Positions 1 through 8,099 of a stretch of DNA of 64,000 nucleotides are shown here, in pieces. Both the position numbers and the translations under genes were made by a program. This stretch comes from Thermoflexus hugenholtzii. GTDB lineage: Bacteria > Chloroflexota > Anaerolineae > Thermoflexales > Thermoflexaceae. The number at the start of each line of letters is the position of its first letter. Positions within the stretch are counted from its first letter, which is position 1. The DNA is taken from contig NZ_CP076326.1 in NCBI RefSeq assembly GCF_018771565.1, forward strand, positions 1,984,001 through 2,048,000, read 5' to 3'. The notes below the pieces were generated by a model that was given only the letters and a program-made list of their open reading frames with translations, was not told the origin of the DNA and did not search any database.

Positions 1-1
1 C

Positions 2-2350
2 CACCAGGAGGACGACGAAGCCTATCGCGTCTGGGTGGAGGAGATCGGCGCGCCGCGGGAGCGGGTCTTCCGCATGGGGGACAAAACCAACTTCTGGATG
101 ATGGGGGACACCGGCCCCTGCGGACCGACCTCGGAGATCCACTACGACTGGGGGCCGGAGCATTGCACATGCGGCGATCCGAACTGCAGCGTGGCCCTGG
201 ACAACGGCTGCGACCGCTGGCTGGAGCTGTGGAACCTGGTGTTCATGCAGTTCGATCAGAAGGCCGATGGGACGCGGGTGCCTCTCCCCCGCCCGGGGGT
301 GGACACCGGGATGGGGCTGGAGCGGCTGGCCGCGGTGCTCCAGGGAGTTTTCTCCAACTATGAGACGGATCTCTTCGTCCCCATCATCGAGCGGACCCGG
401 GAGATCCGCGGGCATACCCGCGCGGAGATGGAGGCGAACATCGTGGCCTACCGGGTGATCGCCGATCACACCCGCGCCGCCGCCTTCCTCATCGCGGATG
501 GGGTGCTGCCGGGGAACGTCGGCCGCGGCTATGTGCTGCGGATGATCATCCGCCGGGCCGCCCGCTTCGGCCGCAAGATCGGCTTCGAGGAGCCCTTCAT
601 GGCCCGCGTGGCGGAGGCGGTGATCGAGATCATGGGCGGGCACTACCGGGAGCTGGTGGACCGCCGGGAGCACATCTTCCGCACCCTCACCCAGGAGGAG
701 GAACGCTTCCTGCGCACCCTGGACCTGGGGCTCTCCCGCCTGGAGGAGGTGCTGCAGGAGCTGGCCACCCGGGGCGCCCGGGTCGTGCCCGGCGAGGAAG
801 CCTTCCGCCTCTATGACTCCTACGGGCTCCCCCTGGAGATCACCCGGGACGTGGCCCGGGAGCGCGGGTTCGCGGTGGATGAGCTCGGCTTCCAGCAGGC
901 GATGGCCCAGCAGCGGGAACGGGCGCGAGCCACCGAGCGCTTCGAGCTGGACACCGAGCAGCTGGCCCGATATCGCCGGCTGCTGGCGTCCCTCCAGGAC
1001 AAAGGGCTGGTGGGCGACCAGGGGGTGGAATACGACCCCTACAGCGGGACGGAGCGCGAGACCACCGTGGCCGCCCTCCTGGTGAACGGGGAGCCCGTGC
1101 AGGTGGCCCGCCCGGGCGACCGGGTGGAAGTCGTGCTGCCCGCCACCTGCTTCTACGTGGAGAGCGGCGGGCAGGTGAGCGACACCGGCCACATCGCCCG
1201 CTACCCGGAGGGAGGCGGGGACCCGCTGTGGGAGATCGAGGTGGAAGACACCCGCCAGCCCATCCCCGGCCTCATCGTCCATATCGGCCGGGTGAAGTCC
1301 GGTCACCCCCGGGTGGGTGACCCGGCCTGGGCGGTGGTGGACTTCGAGCGCCGCTGGGACATCATGCGCAACCACACCGCCACCCACCTCCTGCACGCCG
1401 AGCTGCGCTCCCTGCTGGGCACCCACGTGGTCCAGGCCGGCTCCCTGGTGGCGCCGGACCGGTTGCGCTTCGACTTCACCCACGGGGCCATCCTCAGCCA
1501 GGACGAGCTGGACGCCATCGTCTACGACATCAACGAGGCCATCCTGATGGATTACCCGGTGAACGTGAGCTACGAGCCGTATCAACAGGCCATCGCCAGC
1601 GGGGCCATGGCCCTGTTCGGCGAGAAATACGGGGAGATCGTCCGGGTGGTCCGCATCGGGTGGCCCGATGAGCCGCCCATCAGCGCGGAGCTGTGCGGAG
1701 GGACCCACGTTTACAACACCTCGCAGATCGGGGCCTTCGTGGTCACTTACGAGGGCGGGGTGGGCTCCGGCGTCCGCCGCCTGGAGGCGGTGACCGGGCG
1801 GGAGGCGGTGCGCCTGATCCAGGACCGGATGCGGCGGCTGAGCCACGCGGCGACTTACCTGGAGGTGCGGCCGGAGGAGGTGGACCGCAAGGTCCTGGAC
1901 CTGCTGGACCGCATCCAATCCCTGGAAAAGGAGCTGGCCCGGCTGCGGCGGGAGGTCGCGCGCCAGGAGTTCGAGGCCCTGATGAAGCGGGTAGAGCGGG
2001 TGGGCGACATCCAGGTGCTGGCCGCCGAGAGCCGGGTCGGGGACATCGAGCAGCTGCGGGAGATGACGGACTGGTTCCGGGAGCGGGTGCGGACCAACGG
2101 GGTGATCGTGCTGGCCTCCGTCATTGGCGGGCGGCCGAGCTTTGTGGCCGCCGTCACGCCGGACCTCGCCGAGCGGGGGCTGGATGCGGTGCGGGTGGTG
2201 CGGGCGGTGGCCCAGGTGGTGGGCGGCAGCGGGGGCGGTCGCCCCACCCTGGCCCAGGCCGGCGGCCGCGACGTGAGCAAGATCGGCGAGGCCCTCCACC
2301 AGGCCCCCCGCCTGGTCTCCGAATGGCTGAAGCGCTCAGCGGCCTCCTGA
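2..2350 (+). CDS. alaS: Alanyl-tRNA synthetase, 5'-truncated by the window edge
   Basis: Cytoplasmic enzyme that charges tRNA(Ala) with alanine. The frame is open to the first bases of the window, so the true start lies upstream and roughly the first 100 residues are missing. About 782 residues remain. Visible landmarks are the class II catalytic core (GPCGPTSEIHYD, then LWNLVFMQFDQ), the editing-domain zinc motif HTATHLLH, its partner CGGTH further on, a short coiled coil, and the C-terminal DHHA1 domain with the glycine-rich GGSGGGRPTLAQAGG. Together these give the full aminoacylation, editing and C-Ala layout. The first GTG in frame (position 35) is internal and not a start. A strong hairpin follows the stop codon. 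Identification is secure. Confidence 0.97.
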   Translation, partial: HQEDDEAYRVWVEEIGAPRERVFRMGDKTNFWMMGDTGPCGPTSEIHYDWGPEHCTCGDPNCSVALDNGCDRWLELWNLVFMQFDQKADGTRVPLPRPGVDTGMGLERLAAVLQGVFSNYETDLFVPIIERTREIRGHTRAEMEANIVAYRVIADHTRAAAFLIADGVLPGNVGRGYVLRMIIRRAARFGRKIGFEEPFMARVAEAVIEIMGGHYRELVDRREHIFRTLTQEEERFLRTLDLGLSRLEEVLQELATRGARVVPGEEAFRLYDSYGLPLEITRDVARERGFAVDELGFQQAMAQQRERARATERFELDTEQLARYRRLLASLQDKGLVGDQGVEYDPYSGTERETTVAALLVNGEPVQVARPGDRVEVVLPATCFYVESGGQVSDTGHIARYPEGGGDPLWEIEVEDTRQPIPGLIVHIGRVKSGHPRVGDPAWAVVDFERRWDIMRNHTATHLLHAELRSLLGTHVVQAGSLVAPDRLRFDFTHGAILSQDELDAIVYDINEAILMDYPVNVSYEPYQQAIASGAMALFGEKYGEIVRVVRIGWPDEPPISAELCGGTHVYNTSQIGAFVVTYEGGVGSGVRRLEAVTGREAVRLIQDRMRRLSHAATYLEVRPEEVDRKVLDLLDRIQSLEKELARLRREVARQEFEALMKRVERVGDIQVLAAESRVGDIEQLREMTDWFRERVRTNGVIVLASVIGGRPSFVAAVTPDLAERGLDAVRVVRAVAQVVGGSGGGRPTLAQAGGRDVSKIGEALHQAPRLVSEWLKRSAAS

Positions 2351-2390
2351 GGCCGGCGCCCTCTCTCCGCCCACGACAGGATTGCGAAAA

Positions 2391-2421
2391 GCCCGGGGAG
2401 GCGATAACGGCCTCCCCGGGT
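2391..2421. terminator. Bidirectional terminator hairpin between alaS and the glycoside hydrolase gene
   Basis: An 11-bp perfect GC stem (2392-2402 with 2410-2420) lies between two convergent genes. On the minus strand it is followed by a run of four T, so it best terminates the minus-strand gene. On the plus strand the tail is only TTC. Confidence 0.75.
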
Positions 2422-2443
2422 TCATCCTCAAGCGATCCCCATA

Positions 2444-3868
2444 TCACCGCATGATCAGCGGCAGGTAATCCCGGTAGACCTCCGGCACCACCCGGAGGAC
2501 CACCGTTAGATCCTGATCCCGCCCCTCGACGAGGAGGTTCATCGGCGCCCACGGTTCTGATCGCACCCGGATGGTCGCGGTATACACCCCCAGGGCCTTC
2601 CCGGACGGATCCGCCCGGAACGGAAGAGGCTGGCGATAAGTTCCTGACGAGGAATCCACCTGGAGCGGGAAATCCGGCGAGGAAACTGACAGCACGGTCC
2701 ACTGCAGCGGCTCGGGGGAACGATTGCGCACCCAGAAGGCCCCGCGGAGCACGGCCGGCGCATCCACATCCGAAAGGAGCATCTGCGGGCTGTTCCAGAC
2801 CGGCCTCGCCGGCACCGGGTTCTTGGCCATGTTGCGGAGAGCGGTCTCCGCCGGACGGCCTTTGATGTCATAGAAGCCCATCTGGTCGCAGCTGCCGGGG
2901 TTATAGAAGCCATAGTTGAACAGAAGCATTGCGCCCATCCACGGCCAATTCGTCTCCGCCCACTGATAAGCCTGGACCAGGTAATCCGCCTGCTGCTGGG
3001 GGGAAACCAGCTGCCACAACCGCCCGCTGAAAGAAGGATCGTTTCGGCACTCGGGCCGCCCCACCTGGGCGGGATCTATCAGCCAGCCGAACTCCGTCGC
3101 CCAGATGGGCTTGTCCACCCCGAACTCACTCACCATGATCTGCCGGATCACCTCGACCGTCCGGAAACAGAAGTCGTTAGGACCGCAATCCGGCGAGCCC
3201 GGGGCGGCGGTAGCGGGAGCCGCGAACCCATAGGGGTGGAAGCCCAGGGCATCGAAGCAATTCGCCGCGCCAGCCTGAAGCATCTCCCGCAAAAACTCCC
3301 GCTCATCCTGGTAGTAACCCGGGCACCACCCCACGCCCGGCGCGCAATAACCCTTATGGCCGTTCCAGGTGAAGGGGACCCGGCCTGTGGGCGCCAGGCC
3401 AGCGGAGACCACGATGGCTGTAGGATCCGCCCGCTTGATCCGGCGGTACGCCTCACACAGGACGCGGGTGTAATCCGCCGCGTTGGGAGGCGCCGCCCAG
3501 CCGTAAGAGGCATCGAGGTTCGGCTCGTTGCCGATCTCCCAAGCCTCGATGAAATCCGCCTGGGTCCGCGCCTCATTCTCAAGCCAGTCCCCCCACGCGC
3601 TCAGGTTCCCCAGCACATCCGCGTGGACGTCCAGCCGGCGCAGGACCCGATACGGGAGCCGGGTGCCGATGGGGCCGAAGGCCTTCGTCCAATCGAAGCC
3701 CATGGCCCCGATCCCGGGATCGGCGGCGGAGGTGGGGTTCACGCCGTAACCCAGATGGGGCGTGGACTGGGCCTGCACAGGGATCGCATTGGGGGAAAGG
3801 CGGATGCTGAGAAGCATCCTGATGATCGGGAGCCATCTGCCGATCCGGATCCACCGTCTCGCCATCAT
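2444..3868 (-). CDS. Secreted clan-A glycoside hydrolase-like protein
   Basis: 474-residue predicted exported TIM-barrel glycosidase of unknown substrate. The chosen start, the first of two ATGs, has a good ribosome site (AGGTGGAGG) and begins an arginine-rich, hydrophobic signal peptide ending near PVQAQ. WEIGNEPN (Glu near residue 115) matches the acid/base NEP motif of clan GH-A. PIWATEFGW (Glu near 259) fits the nucleophile strand. Residues after about 340 look like a beta-sandwich domain, and the protein ends in YLPLIMR, a tail shared with neighbouring exported proteins. GH39-, GH5- and GH42-like families are all possible and I cannot choose between them. A promoter lies just upstream and a terminator just downstream, so it is probably transcribed alone. 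Confidence 0.72.
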   Translation of the reverse strand: MMARRWIRIGRWLPIIRMLLSIRLSPNAIPVQAQSTPHLGYGVNPTSAADPGIGAMGFDWTKAFGPIGTRLPYRVLRRLDVHADVLGNLSAWGDWLENEARTQADFIEAWEIGNEPNLDASYGWAAPPNAADYTRVLCEAYRRIKRADPTAIVVSAGLAPTGRVPFTWNGHKGYCAPGVGWCPGYYQDEREFLREMLQAGAANCFDALGFHPYGFAAPATAAPGSPDCGPNDFCFRTVEVIRQIMVSEFGVDKPIWATEFGWLIDPAQVGRPECRNDPSFSGRLWQLVSPQQQADYLVQAYQWAETNWPWMGAMLLFNYGFYNPGSCDQMGFYDIKGRPAETALRNMAKNPVPARPVWNSPQMLLSDVDAPAVLRGAFWVRNRSPEPLQWTVLSVSSPDFPLQVDSSSGTYRQPLPFRADPSGKALGVYTATIRVRSEPWAPMNLLVEGRDQDLTVVLRVVPEVYRDYLPLIMR

Positions 3869-3915
3869 CGCGGCCTCCACCTCTGGAAAGATATCCAGGG
3901 TTCGAAGGTAAAAAG

Positions 3916-3945
3916 ATTCTATCCTCCATTCTCGGGGCGTGGCAA
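3916..3945 (-). promoter_or_regulatory. Sigma-70-type promoter for the glycoside hydrolase gene
   Basis: Read on the minus strand: TTGCCA, 18-bp spacer, TAGAAT. The -10 box ends about 47 bp before the start codon. The region 3869-4052 between this gene and the next holds nothing else that I can see. Confidence 0.55.
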
Positions 3946-4312
3946 AGCGAGGACGGACACAGGGAATCCCATGGGCGTCCACACGAATGAACGAGCGCCT
4001 GAGGGCTGAGAGAGCAGCCGGGGCGCAGGCGGCCGTTTCTCAGCTTTTGCGCTCAGCGCCGCCACCAATCCTTCCGGGAGCGGGGATCCATGAAGACGTT
4101 GTTGTCCCGGATCCCGACGTCGATTTGGGTCCCCCGCGCCCGGCCGAGGGGCTGGCCGCCCCGCAACGCCGGCAGCTGACCCCGCCCCCATGCGTTCCAC
4201 TGACGATACAGCGCCAGCAGCGAGGGTTCCACACAGAGGTTCGTGATATACACTGTATATCCTCGAGCCGTGCTGTCCTCCGCGGTGTATTTCAAGGTAA
4301 TCTGGTTCTCGT

Positions 4313-4323
4313 CCGCGTAAAGG
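4313..4323 (+). repeat. Left 11-bp target-site duplication of the IS
   Basis: CCGCGTAAAGG occurs here and again at 5446-5456, immediately outside the two ends of the element. Confidence 0.85.
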
Positions 4324-5445
4324 GTAATCACCCCCCTGAGTAGTGCTCGGTGGTATAATCGGGGCCAGATTCCGACGGAGGTGGGCCCGATGAATCGAAA
4401 GCCCAATTCCCAGAACCCCCCCTGCCCTCGCTGTGGGGCCACCCATGTGGTAAAGAACGGCAGTAAGGGTGGGCGGCCCCGTTGGGTCTGTCGGAACTGC
4501 GGGCGCTCGTTTGGGCCTACCCTGGGCACGGCGATGTATCGCTTGCGTGTGACCCCTGCGGAAGTGGCGCGCACCCTGCTGGTGGTGATGCGTCGGGGGA
4601 GCCTGAGCGCCGCTGAGGAGATCACCGGCCACAAATATGAAACCATTGGCCGATGGCTCCGGATGGCCGCCCAACACGCTGAGGCCCTCACCGAGGTCCT
4701 GGTCCACGACCTGCATTTGAGCGAGGTCGAGGTGGATGCTTTCTGGTCGTTTGTCAAAAAAGTGTCCAGAGGCTGGAGATCCAGACGCCTCGGCGGGCGG
4801 GGTGGGCCCGCGTTGGGGATGTTTGAGCCAGGACCGGGCGACTCGTTTTGTGGTGGCGTGGGGCTTTGGGTCTTCGGAGGATGAGGTCGCGCCGAAGGTG
4901 GTGGCGCAGACCCGCCAGCGCACATCTGGCAGGAGGGGCGTGATCTGGATCAGCGATGGACGGCCGGTCTACCGACGGGCGGTTCGTCAGGTCTATCGGG
5001 ACGCGCAACCGACGGGAAAGCGGGGGCGTCCGCCCCTGGTGCTCACGCCTGGGGTGGGGTTGACGCAAGCGGTCAAGCGTCGTCATCAGGGCCGGATGGT
5101 GCGCGTGGAGGTGCGTCAGGTTCTGGGGAGGCGGTGGATTGCCCCTATCCGGTGCATGAGGAACGGTTGAATGGCATGTTGCGCGATCGGTTGAATGCGC
5201 TGACGCGTAAGACCCATGCCTTTGCGAAGACGACAGGGACCTGGGATGCGCTGGTGATCCTCTGTTTGTTTGAGCACAACTGGCTGCGGCCCCATCGGGC
5301 CTTGCGGGAAGCGGGGGAGGGCCTGCCGGAGGGGCGGCGGTATCGGCCGCGGACGCCGGCGATGGCCATCGGGTTGACCGATCATATCTGGACCTGGGAA
5401 GAGTTCTTGACCTTCAAGCATTATCAATACCAAAAGGAGTGACTA
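4324..5445 (+). mobile_element. IS1-family-like insertion sequence, about 1.12 kb
   Basis: The element is bounded by an 11-bp direct repeat, carries an IS1-type transposase, and has short imperfect terminal inverted repeats (TAATCACCCC at the left, and TAGTCACTCC when the right end is read inward). Target duplications of about 8-11 bp are typical of IS1-family elements. A TATAAT box at 4354-4359 precedes the transposase. The element sits inside a minus-strand gene in the opposite orientation. The exact end could shift by a base because a G is shared between the target and the element. Confidence 0.85.
4390..5442 (+). pseudogene. IS1-like transposase, broken into three reading-frame segments
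   Basis: Segment 1 (from ATG 4390, preceded by GGAGG) encodes a zinc-ribbon DNA-binding domain (CPRCGATHVV, then CRNCGRSF) and a helix-turn-helix region, ending at EVEVDAFWSFVKK. The frame then changes at an A6 run (4754-4759) into a segment with ATRFVVAWGFG and ISDGRPVYRRAV. It changes back near a G-rich stretch around 5110-5132 into VHEERLNGMLRDRL, KTHAFAK and HNWLRPHRALR, the usual C-terminal signature of this family. The A6 site could be programmed slippage, as IS1 uses a frameshift between its two genes, but the step is +1/-2 and not the usual -1. The second disruption has no such excuse, so the enzyme is probably inactive. Confidence 0.82.
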
Positions 5446-5456
5446 CCGCGTAAAGG
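5446..5456 (+). repeat. Right 11-bp target-site duplication of the IS
   Basis: This is the second copy of CCGCGTAAAGG. The host gene frame resumes directly from it. Confidence 0.85.
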
Positions 5457-6062
5457 ACGTGGGCCTGGAAATCGGCCCCGATGCGATAGCCGCTGTCCGG
5501 GAGATAGAGGATCTCCCCCGGGCTCACGGCGAAGCCGACGACGCTGACCGGTGGCCACCCCGCCGGAGGCGGCAGCCGCTGATGACGCTCCCAATCCCAG
5601 CCGTTGTTCTTATACGTGTTGAGGATGACCGGGATCCGATGATCCCCGAAGAGGAAGCGAAGCTGTGGCGCACCGGGATCGAAGTCTCCACCGTAATCGA
5701 CCAGGCCCTTGTATTCATTCACCGGCACATACCCCAGGAGCAGCAGGTTGTAGTCCGGGTTGTCCGCCACGTTGAAAGAGACCGGGTTGATCACCGGGAA
5801 GACTTCATAAGTGACGCCCGGGATCGGCGCGCAGATGCTCCGGAGGACCAGGGGCAGGAAGACCCGGTGAGTGGCTTCCGCCCCGACGGTCCCGGAGGGA
5901 GCCGGCGAGGGGACGGGGGGAGAGGCAGCCGGGGCGCCTGCCAGGCCGTGAAGGAGGAAGAGGATCAGCCCTCCGACAGCGCCCAGCCCTCCCGGGCCGG
6001 TGATCCAGGGCCTCCTCCGGATGTCCATCGTATACCCTCCTTGCGGATTCCGCAGGGGATCT

Positions 6063-7065
6063 TCAGCGAACCTGCGCCTCGGGCACGATGGCAGTCGCCG
6101 AGGCGCCGGCGGCAACGAAGAAGGACCAGGTGTAACTCCCGCCGTTGACCGTGATCGAGACGGTGTAGCGCGAGCCCGGGCTCAGCGGATCCCGCGGGAG
6201 GATCACCACCGCATCCCGGCTGTTCAGGATGGCCCGGCCCAGGGATTGCTGGGCGGAGTCCGGGTGCGTGTAGGTGGTCTCATCGAAGACGCAGTGCGCC
6301 ACCGGCGTCCCATCTCGCAGCAGCTGATGCGCGGTGATGGAAGGTGTGAAGGAGCCGGTGCCGAACAGCATCAGGATGGGGAGCCCGGCGGGGGCCGTGT
6401 AACCACAATGGACCAGGGGATCCGGATACTCGCCGACCTGGAAGGCCCGCAGGAAGGTGGTGGCCCCCTCCCCGGGCCAGCGGATCGGGAAAGCGATCCC
6501 CTCCGGGATCCCTCCCCATCCCCGCAGCACATCCAGAGCCGCCCCCATCTGCCATCCGCCGTCCGCCTCCCGGTAAGCGCCGTAGCCGACCCGGAGGAGA
6601 CGGGGATCCAGCATGCCCACGGCGTGGAAAGGCGCCTGCATCCAGACATCGATGGCATAGGCATCGGGGGCGGTGGCGCTGGAGCTCACCATGACGTTGG
6701 CGTTCCGCCCGCAGGCATCCCCCTCCGGCGTATACCAGGGATTGAGGGGGTCCTCCGCATGGGTGATGACATCGTTCTTCACCATATAACATATAACGGG
6801 CGTGTTTCTCACATCCGTCCCGCCAGTCGGGGTTCTCCGCCACCGGCGGCAGGCCGGCCATGGCCCGGTAGGCGTTCAGTCGGGGCAGCCACTCCAGGGG
6901 CGGTGCGGTGACCGTGGGGGACCGCAGGACCAGGGGGAGGAACACGCGATTGGAGGGCGTGCTCTCCGCGGCCCCCCGGGCGCCCAGACCGGGGGCCGGT
7001 CTCCCCAACCCACCGGCAAGGATCAGCATCCCAATGATCACCCCCTTCAACCCCCGCCATCCCAT
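6063..7065 (-). pseudogene. Secreted CAP/SCP-domain protein gene, frameshifted by a 7-bp duplication
   Basis: The N-terminal frame starts at ATG 7065 (GGAGG seven bases upstream; an in-frame GTG at 7068 is also possible). It encodes a signal peptide, the motif NRVFLPLVLRS and the first CAP helix (LNAYRAMAGLPPV, CEKHARYM). It then runs out of frame. The continuation is in another frame (VKNDVITHAEDPLN, ACGRNANVM, then AFHAVGMLDPRL), which is clearly the rest of the CAP fold. Two tandem copies of the 7-mer CATATAA (6783-6796) sit at the break. Deleting one joins ARYM to VKND and gives a 331-residue protein. CAP proteins are extracellular and of varied function. The end of the protein (from about residue 230) looks like an extra beta-domain. 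Confidence 0.82.
6783..6796 (+). repeat. Two tandem 7-bp copies of CATATAA
   Basis: Perfect tandem duplication located exactly where the CAP-protein frame is lost. One copy fewer restores the frame. Confidence 0.9.
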
Positions 7066-7100
7066 CACCGAACCTCCAAAGTTTGTGGTTGGTTGTAGGT

Positions 7101-7129
7101 ATGATAACGGAGTGGGCTTGGGGTGTCAA
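7101..7129 (-). promoter_or_regulatory. Near-consensus sigma-70 promoter for the secreted-protein pair
   Basis: Minus-strand TTGACA, 17-bp spacer, TATCAT. It ends about 35 bp before the start of the CAP-domain gene and probably also drives the IS-interrupted gene behind it. Confidence 0.75.
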
Positions 7130-7221
7130 GGGAGACGACGATGGCGGAGCGTCGCACGGTGCGTTTTCGAGGGGCTGGTTGTAAAACAGAGACGAAGCCA
7201 TCTTCTTTCCGGGAGGTCACG

Positions 7222-7989
7222 ATGCGCATCGGACGGGTGCAGACCGCGGAGGGAGCGCGGTGGGTCATTGTCGAGGAAGATGCGGTGTATGCCCTCGACG
7301 GCGATCCCTTTCGGGGGACGTTCCGTCGCGGCGCGCGGATCGGATCCATCGATGCCGTGACCTGGCTGGCGCCCTGCGTCCCCTCCAAGATCGTGGCCGT
7401 GGGCCGCAATTACGCCGAGCACGCCCGGGAGCACCAGGCGGAGGTCCCTCCGGAGCCGCTGATCTTCCTGAAGCCGCCCAGCGCGGTCATCGGGCCCGGC
7501 GCTCCCATCCGGCTCCCACCCCAATCCCATCAGGTGGAGCATGAAGCGGAGCTGGCCGTGGTCATCGGACGCCGGGGGAAGGACATCCCGGAGGACCGGG
7601 CCTGGGAATACGTGCTCGGGGTCACCTGCGGGAACGATGTGACCGCCCGGGACCTCCAGCGACGGGATGGCCAGTGGACCCGGAGCAAGGGCTTCGATAC
7701 GTTCTGCCCCCTGGGCCCCTGGATCGTAACGGACCTCTCCCCGGAGGAGATCCAGAACCTGGAGATCCTCTGCCGGGTGAACGGGGAGCTCCGCCAGCAC
7801 GGGAAGGCCCGGGATATGGTGTTCTCCATCCCCACGCTGATCGCTTATATCTCCGCCGTGATGACCCTGGAGCCCGGGGATGTGATCCTGACCGGCACCC
7901 CGGCCGGGGTGGGGCCCCTCCGCCCCGGCGACTGGGTCCAGGTCGAAATCCCGGGCATCGGAGTCCTCGGCAACCCGGTCCAGGGCTAA
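7222..7989 (+). CDS. Fumarylacetoacetate hydrolase family protein
   Basis: 255-residue cytoplasmic enzyme of the FAH superfamily, metal-dependent hydrolases, isomerases or decarboxylases that act on C-C bonds of oxo-acids. The start is ATG 7222 with GGGAGG upstream; an in-frame upstream extension lacks a ribosome site. Visible signatures are VAVGRNYAEHA, the metal-binding acidic pair in EHEAELAVVIG, the Asp in GNDVTARDLQ, and the C-terminal GDVILTGTPAGVG. The length and single domain match the HpcE/YcgM-type small FAH proteins that decarboxylate or tautomerise oxaloacetate-like compounds. The substrate cannot be told from sequence, and the neighbours give no pathway hint. Confidence 0.88.
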   Translation: MRIGRVQTAEGARWVIVEEDAVYALDGDPFRGTFRRGARIGSIDAVTWLAPCVPSKIVAVGRNYAEHAREHQAEVPPEPLIFLKPPSAVIGPGAPIRLPPQSHQVEHEAELAVVIGRRGKDIPEDRAWEYVLGVTCGNDVTARDLQRRDGQWTRSKGFDTFCPLGPWIVTDLSPEEIQNLEILCRVNGELRQHGKARDMVFSIPTLIAYISAVMTLEPGDVILTGTPAGVGPLRPGDWVQVEIPGIGVLGNPVQG

Positions 7990-8099
7990 GCGGGCCCTCA
8001 GGGGTTGGGAAGCGGTTTGACAGCGCCGGGCATTGGGATTACCCTGAGGCCGGGAGCGGGGAGCTTCTTCGGGATCGGCTGGATATCCGAGGAGGTGCG

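Larger units (their letters stand above)
4053..6028 (-). pseudogene. Exported protein gene interrupted by an IS1-like element
   Basis: The 5' half is at 5446-6028 and the 3' half at 4053-4323. Removing the element and one copy of the 11-bp duplication restores one open frame of 280 codons: HVLYA in the left half continues directly into DENQITLKY in the right half. The start (ATG at 6028) follows AAGGAGGG. The product begins with a hydrophobic signal segment, then a Pro/Ala/Ser linker and the motif RVFLPLVLRS, the same motif found after the signal peptide of the next gene upstream. The rest matches no family that I recognise. It lies 34 bp downstream of the CAP-domain gene and probably shared its promoter. 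Because the halves still join in frame, the insertion is likely recent. Confidence 0.85.
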
